A stretch of DNA of 50,857 bases from NCBI RefSeq assembly GCF_007990755.1, contig NZ_BJXA01000069.1:1-50857 (forward strand), in the 5' to 3' direction. Source of the stretch: Nocardia ninae NBRC 108245. Its GTDB lineage: Bacteria > Actinomycetota > Actinomycetes > Mycobacteriales > Mycobacteriaceae. A model generated the notes under the pieces. It did not search any database. It had not been told where the DNA came from and saw nothing but the letters and a program-made list of their open reading frames with translations. Both the position numbers and the translations under genes were made by a program. Below, piece by piece: positions 1 to 7,396 of the stretch (positions are counted from its first letter, which is position 1; each line of letters starts with the position of its first letter).

Positions 1-10
1 GGCGGCCAGC

Positions 11-78
11 GGTCGGCGCTCGGCGCTCGGTGGCCGGCGCTCGGTGGCCGGCCTCGGCGCTCGGCCCTCGGCGGTCGG
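11..78. repeat. GC-rich tandem repeat at window edge
   Basis: A low-complexity stretch built from CGGCGCTCGG-type words. Two perfect adjacent copies of the 14-mer CGGCGCTCGGTGGC lie at 21-34 and 35-48, with degraded copies on both sides. I see no gene between position 1 and about 245. The array may continue beyond the left edge. Confidence 0.7.
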
Positions 79-245
79 AGTTGGATGACCGCAGCCGGCG
101 TCGGGAGTCGGGGCCACGACCAAGGCCGGGGATCGAAGGGGCAGGGCAAAGTTCGCGGGCGGAGGTCAGGGTGGGCCAGAGCCGAGGCATCGCCGAGTGC
201 CGACTGGGAATCTCACGGCGGACGGGTTAGCGGCGTCTTCCTCAT

Positions 246-845
246 GTGAGCCTGCAACTCAGATTGTCCGGACATCACGCTTCGCGCTCGGCTGAGCTCC
301 CCTGGCGGGTGGCCGAGGCGACGCGCGGCGACAGTCGTCCATCCCCGAGGTTGCGGAATCTGGCTCCACCCGATGGAGCTCCCCCACCGCACACCGATGC
401 CGAGTTGGCGCGGCTGCTGGTGATGGTGCGGCAAGGCCTGCGCAACGGTACGACCGTCAGCATTGGGCACAGTCGCGACGCCAACTCGGCCGCTGCGGCG
501 AATGCGTTCGCCGCAGCGTGGCGCGAGCGCGGCTGCCACGTGTCAGCCGTCGTCGACTGGCCGGAGGATGCCGCTTCCTGGCTGCGGCAGGCGCGACGGC
601 TCACCGCGGGGACACCCGACGCTTGGGTGATCGCGGCGGAAGTCGCGGGTTTCGTTCAATTGAGCAGACGGCTCATGCACTCCACGGACTGGACCGCGCG
701 ACGCACGTTCGCGTTCGGGTCGCTGGCCGATCCGAGGTGTGGTGCGCTGGCGGGCGTCGGGGTCTTCGAGGGACTGCGCGGCGCTACCCGCGACGGGAAA
801 AGCTGGGAGGTCTGCGGCGACGGGGTCGTGCTCGGTGCCGACTGA
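246..845 (+). CDS. Hypothetical protein, possibly periplasmic-binding-like fold
   Basis: A 199-residue protein of unknown function. It starts with GTG at 246 and has no convincing ribosome binding site; internal GTG starts (for example at 309) are possible. The first 50 residues are proline- and arginine-rich and look disordered. The rest alternates hydrophobic strands and helices (GTTVSIGHSRDANS, PDAWVIAAEVAGF, RTFAFGSLADPR) and ends with GKSWEVCGDGVVLGAD. The order of segments resembles the C-terminal lobe of type 1 periplasmic binding proteins, but no signal peptide is visible, so this is only a fold-level guess. It is convergent with the DUF1508 gene, one base away. Confidence 0.55.
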   Translation: MSLQLRLSGHHASRSAELPWRVAEATRGDSRPSPRLRNLAPPDGAPPPHTDAELARLLVMVRQGLRNGTTVSIGHSRDANSAAAANAFAAAWRERGCHVSAVVDWPEDAASWLRQARRLTAGTPDAWVIAAEVAGFVQLSRRLMHSTDWTARRTFAFGSLADPRCGALAGVGVFEGLRGATRDGKSWEVCGDGVVLGAD

Positions 846-846
846 C

Positions 847-1029
847 CTACTCGGTTTGGTCGTCGATTGTCGCGACGGAGGCGTTCTTCTTGACCGACTC
901 GATGCCGTTCTTGGCTGCGGCCTTGCTCTCGTAGGCCTGGCTCGCGGCGATGACCTCACCATTGGGCGCTTTCAGGCGCCAGCGGGTCTTCGAGGCCTTG
1001 TCCGTGTACAACTCGAATTTGGCGGCCAT
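847..1029 (-). CDS. DUF1508 / YegP-family small protein
   Basis: A 60-residue protein with the DUF1508 (YegP) pattern: KFELYTDKASKTRWRLKAPNG, then the AASQAYESKAAAKNGIESVK helix typical of this family. The family forms small alpha/beta domains found singly or in tandem and has no settled biochemical role. I chose the ATG at 1029 because the protein then opens with MAAKFELY, as family members do, and an AAGAAGAG-like ribosome binding site lies just upstream. An in-frame ATG at 1068 would add 13 residues without family similarity. Confidence 0.85.
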   Translation of the reverse strand: MAAKFELYTDKASKTRWRLKAPNGEVIAASQAYESKAAAKNGIESVKKNASVATIDDQTE

Positions 1030-1171
1030 GGTTGCTCTTCTTTCGCTCGACCGGATTAGTCCTGTCATTCGAAGGAGTAACCGTCCAGCTTTTTCTCAAT
1101 CCTCGCAGCCAGCCGGTTCTGATAGCCGACAGTTTGCCAATGCCAGAGCAGGCCGGCTCACTCACGCGAGA

Positions 1172-1540
1172 TCAGGTGGTCGCCACTTCCTTCCCGAGCG
1201 GTTCCGCCGCATGGGTCGCGCCGATCCAGTGCAGCAGGTCGTGGATGGTGTCGTCGGCGAGGCGGTAGCGAACGATGCGGCCGTGTTTGGCGGCGGCGAC
1301 CCAACCCTGTTGGCGGAGAAGGCGTAATGCGTGCGAGACAGCAGTGCCGGACATGCCGACCGCGGCGGCCAGGTCGCTGACGCTGATGTCGGGGGCGTGG
1401 TGCAGGCACAGCAGCAGCCGGAGCCGGTTGGCGTCGGACAAGAGCTCGAAACGGTTCGCCCAGCGCTCGATGCCTGCGATAGCCAAACCCGATGCGGCGC
1501 GGTCGGCGTGATCGGGATCCAGCGGAATGCTCACTGCCAC
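1172..1540 (-). CDS. ArsR/SmtB-family metal-responsive repressor
   Basis: A winged-helix regulator of the ArsR/SmtB family. The core reads LSDANRLRLLLCLHH, then the recognition region SVSDLAAAVGMSGTAVSHAL and the wing GRIVRYRLAD. A C-terminal helix rich in possible ligands (DDTIHDLLHWIGATH) resembles the alpha-5 metal site of NmtR-type sensors. It is divergent from a cobalt/nickel ECF transporter, so I infer it represses that operon and senses Co(II) or Ni(II). The ATG at 1597 would lie inside the likely operator at 1583-1604, so a GTG start at 1540 (or 1534) is preferred. Metal specificity cannot be told from sequence. Confidence 0.85.
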   Translation of the reverse strand: MAVSIPLDPDHADRAASGLAIAGIERWANRFELLSDANRLRLLLCLHHAPDISVSDLAAAVGMSGTAVSHALRLLRQQGWVAAAKHGRIVRYRLADDTIHDLLHWIGATHAAEPLGKEVATT

Positions 1541-1582
1541 ACGTCTACTCTGCCGTTCCTGGTCGAGTACGACCAGCGCTTG

Positions 1583-1604
1583 TGAACATCGGAACATCTG
1601 TTCA
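1583..1604. promoter_or_regulatory. Candidate ArsR operator
   Basis: A dyad GAACA-TC-TGTTC at 1592-1603, nested in a longer TGAACA (1583-1588) ... TGTTCA (1599-1604) arrangement. It lies between the divergent ArsR regulator and cbiM. ArsR/SmtB operators are typically imperfect dyads of this kind overlapping the promoter. Position and symmetry are seen; binding is inferred. Confidence 0.6.
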
Positions 1605-1658
1605 GCTGATCAGGTATCGCGGGTATCGTCTCGACAAGTGAGCAGCACAACCCAGGCC

Positions 1659-2714
1659 ATGCACATGAGCGACGGCATCGTCGACGCGCCGACCTCGTTG
1701 ATCTTCGCGGTGATCGCGGTCGCGGGCCTGGGCTTCGCGGCGTGGCGGGCTCGCGTCGAGCTGGACGAGCGGGCCGCACCGATGGCCGGTCTGGTGGCGG
1801 CGTTCATCTTCGCGGTGCAGATGGTGAACTTCCCGATCCTGCCGGGAGTGAGCGGGCATCTGCTCGGCGGCGCGCTCGCCGCAATTCTGGTCGGGCCCTA
1901 CGTCGGGGCGCTGTGCGTGGCGATTGTTCTTGTCGTGCAGGCGCTTCTGTTCGCCGATGGCGGGCTGACCGCGCTGGGCACGAACATCACGAACATGGCG
2001 TTGATCGGGGTCGCTGTCGGTTACACGGTCGCCCGCCTCGTGCTGCCGGTGCTGGCTCGGCGGCGCGCTGACGCTGGGATCGGGATTGTCGGATTCGTCG
2101 CGGCGTTTGTCGGGACCGTCGGCGCGGCTTCGGGTTTCGTCGTCGAGTACCTGATCGGCGGTGCGGCGGGCTCGACCGTCGGTGCGGTCACCGGATACAT
2201 GCTGATCACTCACGCGCTGATCGGCGTCGGGGAGGGCATCATCACCGCGATCACGCTCGTCGCCGTGGTCAACGCTCGACCCGATCTCGTTTACCTGTTG
2301 CGGGTCGGCGGCCAACGCCGCACCGCCGCAACACCATTGCGGCCTAAGCTCTCGATGACCGGGTTCCTGTTGGCGTTCGCCGCGGTGGCCGTGCTCGTCG
2401 CGGGTCTGCTGTCCTACGTGGCGAGTTCGCAGCCGGATGGGTTGGACGCGACCACGCAGCGCGGCTGCACCGTGGTCCAGGTGGACGGCACCGAAGAGCT
2501 GCAGGGCGACTGCATCGCCAAGAACGCGCAAGACCACCATTTCGCGAACTCACCACTGGCCGACTACACGATCGACGGCAACGACAAACTGACCGGTGTC
2601 GCAGGCATTCTCGGGGTGGCTGCGGCTTTCGCGGTGCTGTTCGCAGTGGTGAACCTGATCCGGGCGGGACGACGGAAAGACACGGCCGTGGCGACCGAGT
2701 CGGGGTCGACGTAG
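1659..2714 (+). CDS. cbiM: ECF cobalt/nickel transporter substrate protein, CbiM-CbiN fusion
   Basis: The substrate-binding membrane component of an energy-coupling-factor transporter for Co(II) or Ni(II). I chose the ATG at 1659 because the protein must begin Met-His: in this family the N-terminal amine and His2 bind the metal together with His67, and here the protein reads MHMSDG with His67 in GVSGHLLG. In-frame GTG 1638 is an alternative. Several hydrophobic helices follow. The C-terminal part (about residue 230 onward) has two more membrane helices flanking a PDGL motif near 259 and an extracytoplasmic loop. This is the PDGLE/CbiN-type domain fused in, giving 351 residues. It is the first gene of the operon with cbiQ and cbiO. 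Confidence 0.9.
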   Translation: MHMSDGIVDAPTSLIFAVIAVAGLGFAAWRARVELDERAAPMAGLVAAFIFAVQMVNFPILPGVSGHLLGGALAAILVGPYVGALCVAIVLVVQALLFADGGLTALGTNITNMALIGVAVGYTVARLVLPVLARRRADAGIGIVGFVAAFVGTVGAASGFVVEYLIGGAAGSTVGAVTGYMLITHALIGVGEGIITAITLVAVVNARPDLVYLLRVGGQRRTAATPLRPKLSMTGFLLAFAAVAVLVAGLLSYVASSQPDGLDATTQRGCTVVQVDGTEELQGDCIAKNAQDHHFANSPLADYTIDGNDKLTGVAGILGVAAAFAVLFAVVNLIRAGRRKDTAVATESGST

Positions 2715-3476
2715 GTGACGGTCGCCAGTCACCGCCTGTATCTGCCGGGAAGTTCACCGGCGCACCGGGTACCGGCCGAAGTAAAGATCGTCTGCGCGGT
2801 GCTCGCCGTCTTCGCCGTCGTGGCGACCCCGCGAGAACTGTTCTGGCCCTTCGGCTGTTACGCGCTCGGCTTGGTCGCGCTCTGGCGCTGGGCGGATATC
2901 CCGTTGCGCTGGATCGCGCCGCGGCTGCTGATCGAACTGCCCTTCGTAGTGCTAGCGGTCCTGCTGCCGTTCGCGGCGGGTGCGCCGAGGACGACGTTTC
3001 TCGGGCTGTCACTGTCGACCACTGGGCTGTATGCCGCGTGGGGCCTTGTCGCGAAAGGGACCATCGGCGTGGGAGTTTCGCTCACCTTGGCCGCTACGAC
3101 GAATGTGCGCGAATTGCCGGCCGGCCTGACCAGACTGCGCGTGCCCGGCATGATCGTCACCATCGTCGTGTTGATGCTCCGGTACGTCGACCTACTGCTC
3201 GAGGAAGCCGGTCGGATGCGTTTGGCGCGGATTTCGCGCGGCGACGACCCGCGAACCCTGCGCCAAGCAGGTGCGACCGCACGCGGTGCGGGCACCTTGT
3301 TCCTGCGTTCCTACGAACGTGGGGAACGCGTCCATCTGGCGATGCTGTCGCGCGGGTTCACCGGTGCCGTACCGGATTTCGGCACCAAGCCCGCTACGCC
3401 GAGGCAATGGGTGCTCGGCTGCCTGCCCGCCGCCGTGGCGGTCTGGATCTGCCTGACAGCCTGGGTTGTCCAGTGA
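2715..3476 (+). CDS. cbiQ: ECF transporter transmembrane protein CbiQ
   Basis: The T component that couples the ATPase to the substrate protein. It has 253 residues, several hydrophobic helices, and the two Arg-rich coupling segments expected in CbiQ: RMRLARISRG and later HLAMLSRGF, whose Ala-Arg-Gly/Ser-Arg-Gly cores contact the ATPase. It starts with GTG immediately after the cbiM stop, so the two are translationally coupled. Its C-terminus AVAVWICLTAWVVQ is echoed in the duplicated junction that follows (see 3433-3662). Confidence 0.92.
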   Translation: MTVASHRLYLPGSSPAHRVPAEVKIVCAVLAVFAVVATPRELFWPFGCYALGLVALWRWADIPLRWIAPRLLIELPFVVLAVLLPFAAGAPRTTFLGLSLSTTGLYAAWGLVAKGTIGVGVSLTLAATTNVRELPAGLTRLRVPGMIVTIVVLMLRYVDLLLEEAGRMRLARISRGDDPRTLRQAGATARGAGTLFLRSYERGERVHLAMLSRGFTGAVPDFGTKPATPRQWVLGCLPAAVAVWICLTAWVVQ

Positions 3477-3532
3477 CCGACTCCACCACCGTGATGGCCT
3501 GCGCAAACCTGGCACCATGGGGTGTCCGATGA
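3473..3532 (+). CDS. Possible 19-residue micro-ORF coupled to cbiQ
   Basis: GTG at 3473 overlaps the cbiQ stop as GTGA. The frame reads MTDSTTVMACANLAPWGVR and stops at 3530-3532, where an ATGA overlap opens the next small frame. It is too short to call on coding statistics. It may serve only to hand ribosomes on to cbiO, or be a by-product of junction duplication. No function is proposed. Confidence 0.3.
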   Translation: MTDSTTVMACANLAPWGVR

Positions 3533-3657
3533 CCGACATGACGATGTCCGCTGCCGCTGCGGCCTGCGCCTGCCCGACAGCGCGGGTTATCCGATTCGAC
3601 TCGACTCCCGCGGTCGCGATGCTCTGCACCCATCAGACCGCCTGGGTGCTCCGATGA
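3529..3657 (+). CDS. Possible 42-residue micro-ORF coupled to cbiO
   Basis: ATG at 3529 overlaps the previous micro-frame (ATGA), and the TGA at 3655-3657 overlaps the cbiO ATG at 3654 (ATGA). The peptide starts MTDMTMSAAAAACACP and ends QTAWVLR. Its end resembles the CbiQ C-terminus and the preceding micro-peptide. Four cysteines are present. It could be a coupling peptide or a duplication relic; no known family is recognised. Confidence 0.35.
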   Translation: MTDMTMSAAAAACACPTARVIRFDSTPAVAMLCTHQTAWVLR

Positions 3658-4373
3658 CCGAATCGGCAACGCCCGCAGTACGTCTGGTCGACCTGACGTT
3701 CGCCTATCCCGACGGCACCGGCGCCCTGCACGGCGTGAACCTCGACATCGCCCCCGGCGAACGGGTCGCCGTCCTGGGCCCCAACGGTGCCGGGAAATCC
3801 ACCCTGATGCTGCACCTGAACGGCGTGCTCACCCCGGCATCCGGCGAGGTGCGGATCGGCGGAATCCTATTGGACCGCAGCACCGTTCGCGCCATCCGCC
3901 AACGCGTCGGCCTGGTCTTCCAGGACCCCGATGACCAGCTGTTCATGCCGACCGTCGAACAAGATGTCGCCTTCGGACCCGCCAATTTCGGTATCCGCGG
4001 CGCGCAGCTCACCGAAAACGTTCGAGACGCCCTCGCCGCAGTGGGCATGTCGGATCGAGCCGAGCGCTCCCCTACCCAACTCTCGGTCGGCGAGCGCCGC
4101 CGCGCCGCCTTGGCCACCGTATTGGCCTGCCGGCCAGAAGTACTCGTCTTGGATGAACCCGCCGCCAACCTCGACCCCGTAGCGCGACGCGAGCTGGCGG
4201 ACGTACTGACCACCCTGCCGACCACCATCCTGATGGTCACCCACGATCTCCCCTATGCCCAGCGCATCTGCGATCGCGTGGTGATCCTCGACGCAGGACG
4301 CATAGTCGCCGACGGTCCCACCGACGAAATCCTCGATGACGCAGCGCTTCTGACCGAACATCGCCTCAGCTGA
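3654..4373 (+). CDS. cbiO: ECF transporter ATP-binding protein CbiO
   Basis: The ABC ATPase of the cobalt/nickel ECF transporter, 239 residues. Walker A is GPNGAGKST (42-50), the Q-loop lies in GLVFQDPDDQLF, the signature is LSVGERRR (143-150), Walker B is VLVLDEP, and the switch His lies in MVTHDLPYA. The FQDPDDQLF sequence is the characteristic CbiO Q-loop. Start 3654 is fixed by the ATGA overlap and by the MTESATPAVRLVDLTF opening; an upstream in-frame ATG at 3522 would run through the duplicated junction. It powers import together with CbiM-N and CbiQ. Confidence 0.93.
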   Translation: MTESATPAVRLVDLTFAYPDGTGALHGVNLDIAPGERVAVLGPNGAGKSTLMLHLNGVLTPASGEVRIGGILLDRSTVRAIRQRVGLVFQDPDDQLFMPTVEQDVAFGPANFGIRGAQLTENVRDALAAVGMSDRAERSPTQLSVGERRRAALATVLACRPEVLVLDEPAANLDPVARRELADVLTTLPTTILMVTHDLPYAQRICDRVVILDAGRIVADGPTDEILDDAALLTEHRLS

Positions 4374-4507
4374 GCCGCTCGAGCGGACCATGACCCGGAC
4401 CGTTGGAGTCCTGCACCGGCACCTTGTCTGGACAGATCCTTGCGGTAATCTTTGGCCTGGCCGACGGGGCGGCCTCCGCACATAACGTCGGAAGATGGCT
4501 TCAGCTG

Positions 4508-5644
4508 ATGACGAATCGGGACGCACTGGGCGGGAAATATCATTTCGCCGCCCTGGCCGAGGACACCGCGATCGACCTGGCGCTGGCGCTGCTCACATAC
4601 GGCTTCGCATACGTGGGTGTGTCGCCCCGGCAGCGAGAGTGGATGGTCACCGTCTTCGATGAGGGACCCTACTCAGCCGACGAGCTGGGCGAGCGCACGA
4701 TGACAGCGGTCCGCAAAGCCGCTGCCGCGATCGCGCGCGAGAACGGCGCTCGATCGGCCGGAGCGTTGATCGAGTACGTCGAGGACGTAGGCGAAGGTAT
4801 CGCAGACGCCGACCTACTGTTCCGCAATCCCGGTGTGCGCCCGCCGATCCCGTTGCTCCAACCGCTTCCCGATCCTCCGCCGGACGCCCACTGGGAGCTG
4901 CCTGCCGACGTGGTCCCGTCGGCCGACGCGTTACTGCCCACCGACGAACTGGGCAGTCTCGGCGACATCGACTGGCCGATCGTGTCGCACGACGACCTGG
5001 ACGACATCCCAGGCGACGTCCCTGCGCTCTTCGCCGCGCTGCGACGGGAAGACGCGGACTGGGAGTGGCTGCTCGCCGAGCTGTGCTACGTCCATCTACT
5101 GCCGCACGGAACCTGTTATCCGGCGACGCCGATCGGGATGCGGCACCTCGCCAGGCTCGCGGCGCCCGGCACACTGCCCGCCCGGCGCAGGGTGCAACTG
5201 TACGAACAGATCGTCCGCGGCGCGGGCACGATGATGCGACAGGTCATCGAGCAGGCTTTTCGCGCGCAAAATCCCGAGTTCCACCCCGCCGTAGCCGAAC
5301 TCGGCCGGCGAATACACCTTGCGATCGATTGCGAAGCGCCGTGGCTATTGGCACGCTGGGATGCCGAACCCCCAGCCGCTCGATACCTGCTGGCAGTACT
5401 GGCGGCCCTCTACCCGCATCACGGACGCCACCTCCGCGACCACATCGGGACAATGGCGGCCGACTTCCCTGGGACAAGGCAAAGTGCTTACCTGCTCCTC
5501 GCCGAAGCGGTCCTGCGCGACGACGAGGAACGAACGGCAGCCCTGGTCGCCGAGATCTCGGCATGGGCCCGGCTCGAACTCGATGACATCGGCCTCACCC
5601 CGCAGCAGACAGCCGCCTTCATCCTCACCGACTGCCGCAGATAG
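4508..5644 (+). CDS. Hypothetical protein, helical, acidic linker
   Basis: A 378-residue protein from the ATG at 4508 (an ATG at 4403 in frame is possible). I do not recognise a family. The first 130 residues are mostly helical (EDTAIDLALALLTYGFAYVG, then TAVRKAAAAIARENG). Residues of about 130-200 are a proline- and aspartate-rich linker, and the C-terminal half is again helical with HEAT-like spacing. No signal peptide or membrane segment is seen, so it is probably cytosolic. A 12-bp palindrome CCGCTCGAGCGG (4375-4386) lies between cbiO and this gene and may reduce read-through. Confidence 0.7.
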   Translation: MTNRDALGGKYHFAALAEDTAIDLALALLTYGFAYVGVSPRQREWMVTVFDEGPYSADELGERTMTAVRKAAAAIARENGARSAGALIEYVEDVGEGIADADLLFRNPGVRPPIPLLQPLPDPPPDAHWELPADVVPSADALLPTDELGSLGDIDWPIVSHDDLDDIPGDVPALFAALRREDADWEWLLAELCYVHLLPHGTCYPATPIGMRHLARLAAPGTLPARRRVQLYEQIVRGAGTMMRQVIEQAFRAQNPEFHPAVAELGRRIHLAIDCEAPWLLARWDAEPPAARYLLAVLAALYPHHGRHLRDHIGTMAADFPGTRQSAYLLLAEAVLRDDEERTAALVAEISAWARLELDDIGLTPQQTAAFILTDCRR

Positions 5645-5683
5645 ATCCTCGACCGCTCCGAGCGGCGACCGGCGCCGACGAGC

Positions 5684-5875
5684 TCAGGCGCCGCGACCGG
5701 TGCGCTGCTGGAGCTCATCGATCAGCTCCGACGCCTGCGCTTTGGTCAACCCCTCCGGCACTTCCTCGCCCGCCTCCTGGGCCAGGGTCTGCAGGTAGGA
5801 CTGCTGAGGTCCGGTCATCGGCTCGTCACCGGTGGTCCACTGCTCGGGATCCTTCTCCGGATTCGGCTGCACCAT
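5684..5875 (-). CDS. DUF3072 domain protein
   Basis: A 63-residue protein matching DUF3072: PMTGPQQSYLQTLAQEAGEE, then LTKAQASELIDELQQRTG. The family consists of one short helical domain, common in actinobacteria and some proteobacteria, with no assigned function. Two adjacent ATG codons lie at 5878 and 5875; the GAGGAG ribosome binding site is better spaced for 5875. Confidence 0.85.
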   Translation of the reverse strand: MVQPNPEKDPEQWTTGDEPMTGPQQSYLQTLAQEAGEEVPEGLTKAQASELIDELQQRTGRGA

Positions 5876-5993
5876 CATCGCTCCTCACACTCGACAGAAC
5901 GCATGTTCGACCCCTACATACCCGGATCGTCGTCCCTCAACCACCGCAGCCGTCCGGCGGTCACCGTGGTGCAACCGAATGGAGATCTCCGGA

Positions 5994-7139
5994 TCAGGAC
6001 AGCTTCAGCGACCGTCCGATGATTTCCTTCATGATCTCGGTGGTGCCGCCGTAGATCGTCTGCACGCGAGCGTCCATGTACGCCTTGGCGATCGGGTATT
6101 CCTTCATGTAGCCGTAGCCGCCGTGCAACTGCAGGCAGCGGTCGATGAGCTCGACCTGCTCCTCGGTGCTCCACCACTTGGCCATGGCAGCGTCCTCGAC
6201 CGAGAGCTTGCCGTTGTTGAGGTCCTCGATGAAACGGTCGACCAGCACGCGGACCGCGGTGGTCTTGGTGGCCAGTTCGGCGAGGACGAAGCGGGTGTTC
6301 TGGAAGGTGCCGATGGGCTTGCCGAACGCCTTGCGGTCGCGCACGTACTGGATGGTCATGTCCAGGCACGCTTCCATGGCGGCGGCGGCCATCACGGCGA
6401 TGGAGAGGCGCTCCTGCGGGAGGTTCTGCATCAGGTGGATGAAGCCGGCACCTTCCTGACCGAGCAGGTTGGCGGCGGGCACCCGAACGTCGGTGAAGCT
6501 CAGTTCGGCGGTGTCCTGCGCCTTGAGGCCGAGCTTGTCCAGGTTGCGGCCGCGCTCGAAGCCGGGCATGTCGCGCTCGACGACGAGCAGACTGAAGCCC
6601 ATCGCGCCCTTCTCGGGGTCGGTCTGCGCGACCACGATGACGATGTCTGCGTTGATGCCGTTGGTGATGAAGGTCTTGGCGCCGTTGAGCACCCAGTCGT
6701 CACCGTCGCGGACCGCGCGGGTCTTGATGCCCTGCAGGTCGGAGCCGGTGCCCGGCTCGGTCATCGCGATGGCGGTGATGATCTCGCCCGAACAGAAGCC
6801 GGGCAGCCAGCGCTGCTTCTGCTCCTCGTTGGCCAGTTCCAGCAGGTACGGCGCGATCACATCGTTGTGCAGGGCGAAGCCGAGACCGGAGTACTGGCCG
6901 CGGACCGACTCCTCGGCCACGATCGCGTTGTAGCGGAAGTCCTTGACCCCGCCGCCGCCGTACTCCTCAGGCATGGCCATGCCGAGGAAGCCCTGCTTGC
7001 CCGCCTCGAGCCAGACCGCGCGGTCGACGATCCCCTGCTCTTCCCACTCAGCGTGGTTCGGCGCGACATGCTGATCGAGAAACTTGCGGAACGACTCCCG
7101 GAACAAATCGTGCTCGGGTTCGAACAGTGTGCGCTCCAC
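5994..7139 (-). CDS. Acyl-CoA dehydrogenase (FadE type)
   Basis: An FAD-dependent enzyme that introduces the alpha-beta double bond of an acyl-CoA, probably in beta-oxidation. It has 381 residues, the normal length. The substrate/FAD signature MTEPGTGSDLQGIKT lies at 126-140 and the C-terminal flavin-binding segment LQLHGGYGYMKEYP at 337-349. The usual medium-chain catalytic Glu position is Gly (IYGGTTEIM). A Glu is instead present in LPQERL at residue 243, as in long-chain and isovaleryl-type enzymes, so the catalytic base is probably Glu243. Chain-length preference cannot be read from sequence. It is divergent from the GT39 gene. Confidence 0.92.
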   Translation of the reverse strand: MERTLFEPEHDLFRESFRKFLDQHVAPNHAEWEEQGIVDRAVWLEAGKQGFLGMAMPEEYGGGGVKDFRYNAIVAEESVRGQYSGLGFALHNDVIAPYLLELANEEQKQRWLPGFCSGEIITAIAMTEPGTGSDLQGIKTRAVRDGDDWVLNGAKTFITNGINADIVIVVAQTDPEKGAMGFSLLVVERDMPGFERGRNLDKLGLKAQDTAELSFTDVRVPAANLLGQEGAGFIHLMQNLPQERLSIAVMAAAAMEACLDMTIQYVRDRKAFGKPIGTFQNTRFVLAELATKTTAVRVLVDRFIEDLNNGKLSVEDAAMAKWWSTEEQVELIDRCLQLHGGYGYMKEYPIAKAYMDARVQTIYGGTTEIMKEIIGRSLKLS

Positions 7140-7221
7140 ACCAACCTCCTAGGGACAACACCCGGCCGGTCCACACCGACCCGTCGTTGCCTAATACGGT
7201 ACCCGGAACGAGAATCGCAGT

Positions 7222-7265
7222 TCACTTCTGGGGCAGAATCCTGAAGTGACCAGGCGTGAAGTCAC
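7222..7265. promoter_or_regulatory. Overlapping inverted repeats in divergent promoter region
   Basis: Between the acyl-CoA dehydrogenase and the glycosyltransferase, TCACTTC (7222-7228) pairs with GAAGTGA (7243-7249), and GTGAC (7246-7250) pairs with GTCAC (7261-7265). Such nested half-sites are compatible with a TetR- or GntR-type operator controlling the dehydrogenase. No regulator gene is adjacent, so this is suggestive only. Confidence 0.3.
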
Positions 7266-7396
7266 GGCGCGCGGAAGAAGACCGAGATTCTCGACAAACC
7301 ACGGCGGGCGCGGCAGTGTCCGCAACCACACAGTTCCGACGCGGTGTTCACCCGCTGTCCAACTCTTGGTGAACGTCACCATGCGACGGTGGGGCC

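Larger units (their letters stand above)
3433..3662 (+). repeat. Four degenerate tandem copies of the cbiQ/cbiO junction
   Basis: The 3' end of cbiQ and the start of cbiO are separated by a series of about 56-65-bp degenerate copies of the same junction. Each copy ends in a variant of TCCGATGACCGAC: CAGTGACCGAC at 3471-3481, CCGATGACCGAC at 3526-3537, CCGATTCGAC at 3591-3600 and CCGATGACCGAA at 3651-3662. Translated, the tails align: ICLTAWVVQ, ANLAPWGVR, CPTARVIR, CTHQTAWVLR. The simplest reading is repeated tandem duplication of the intercistronic junction. Confidence 0.6.
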
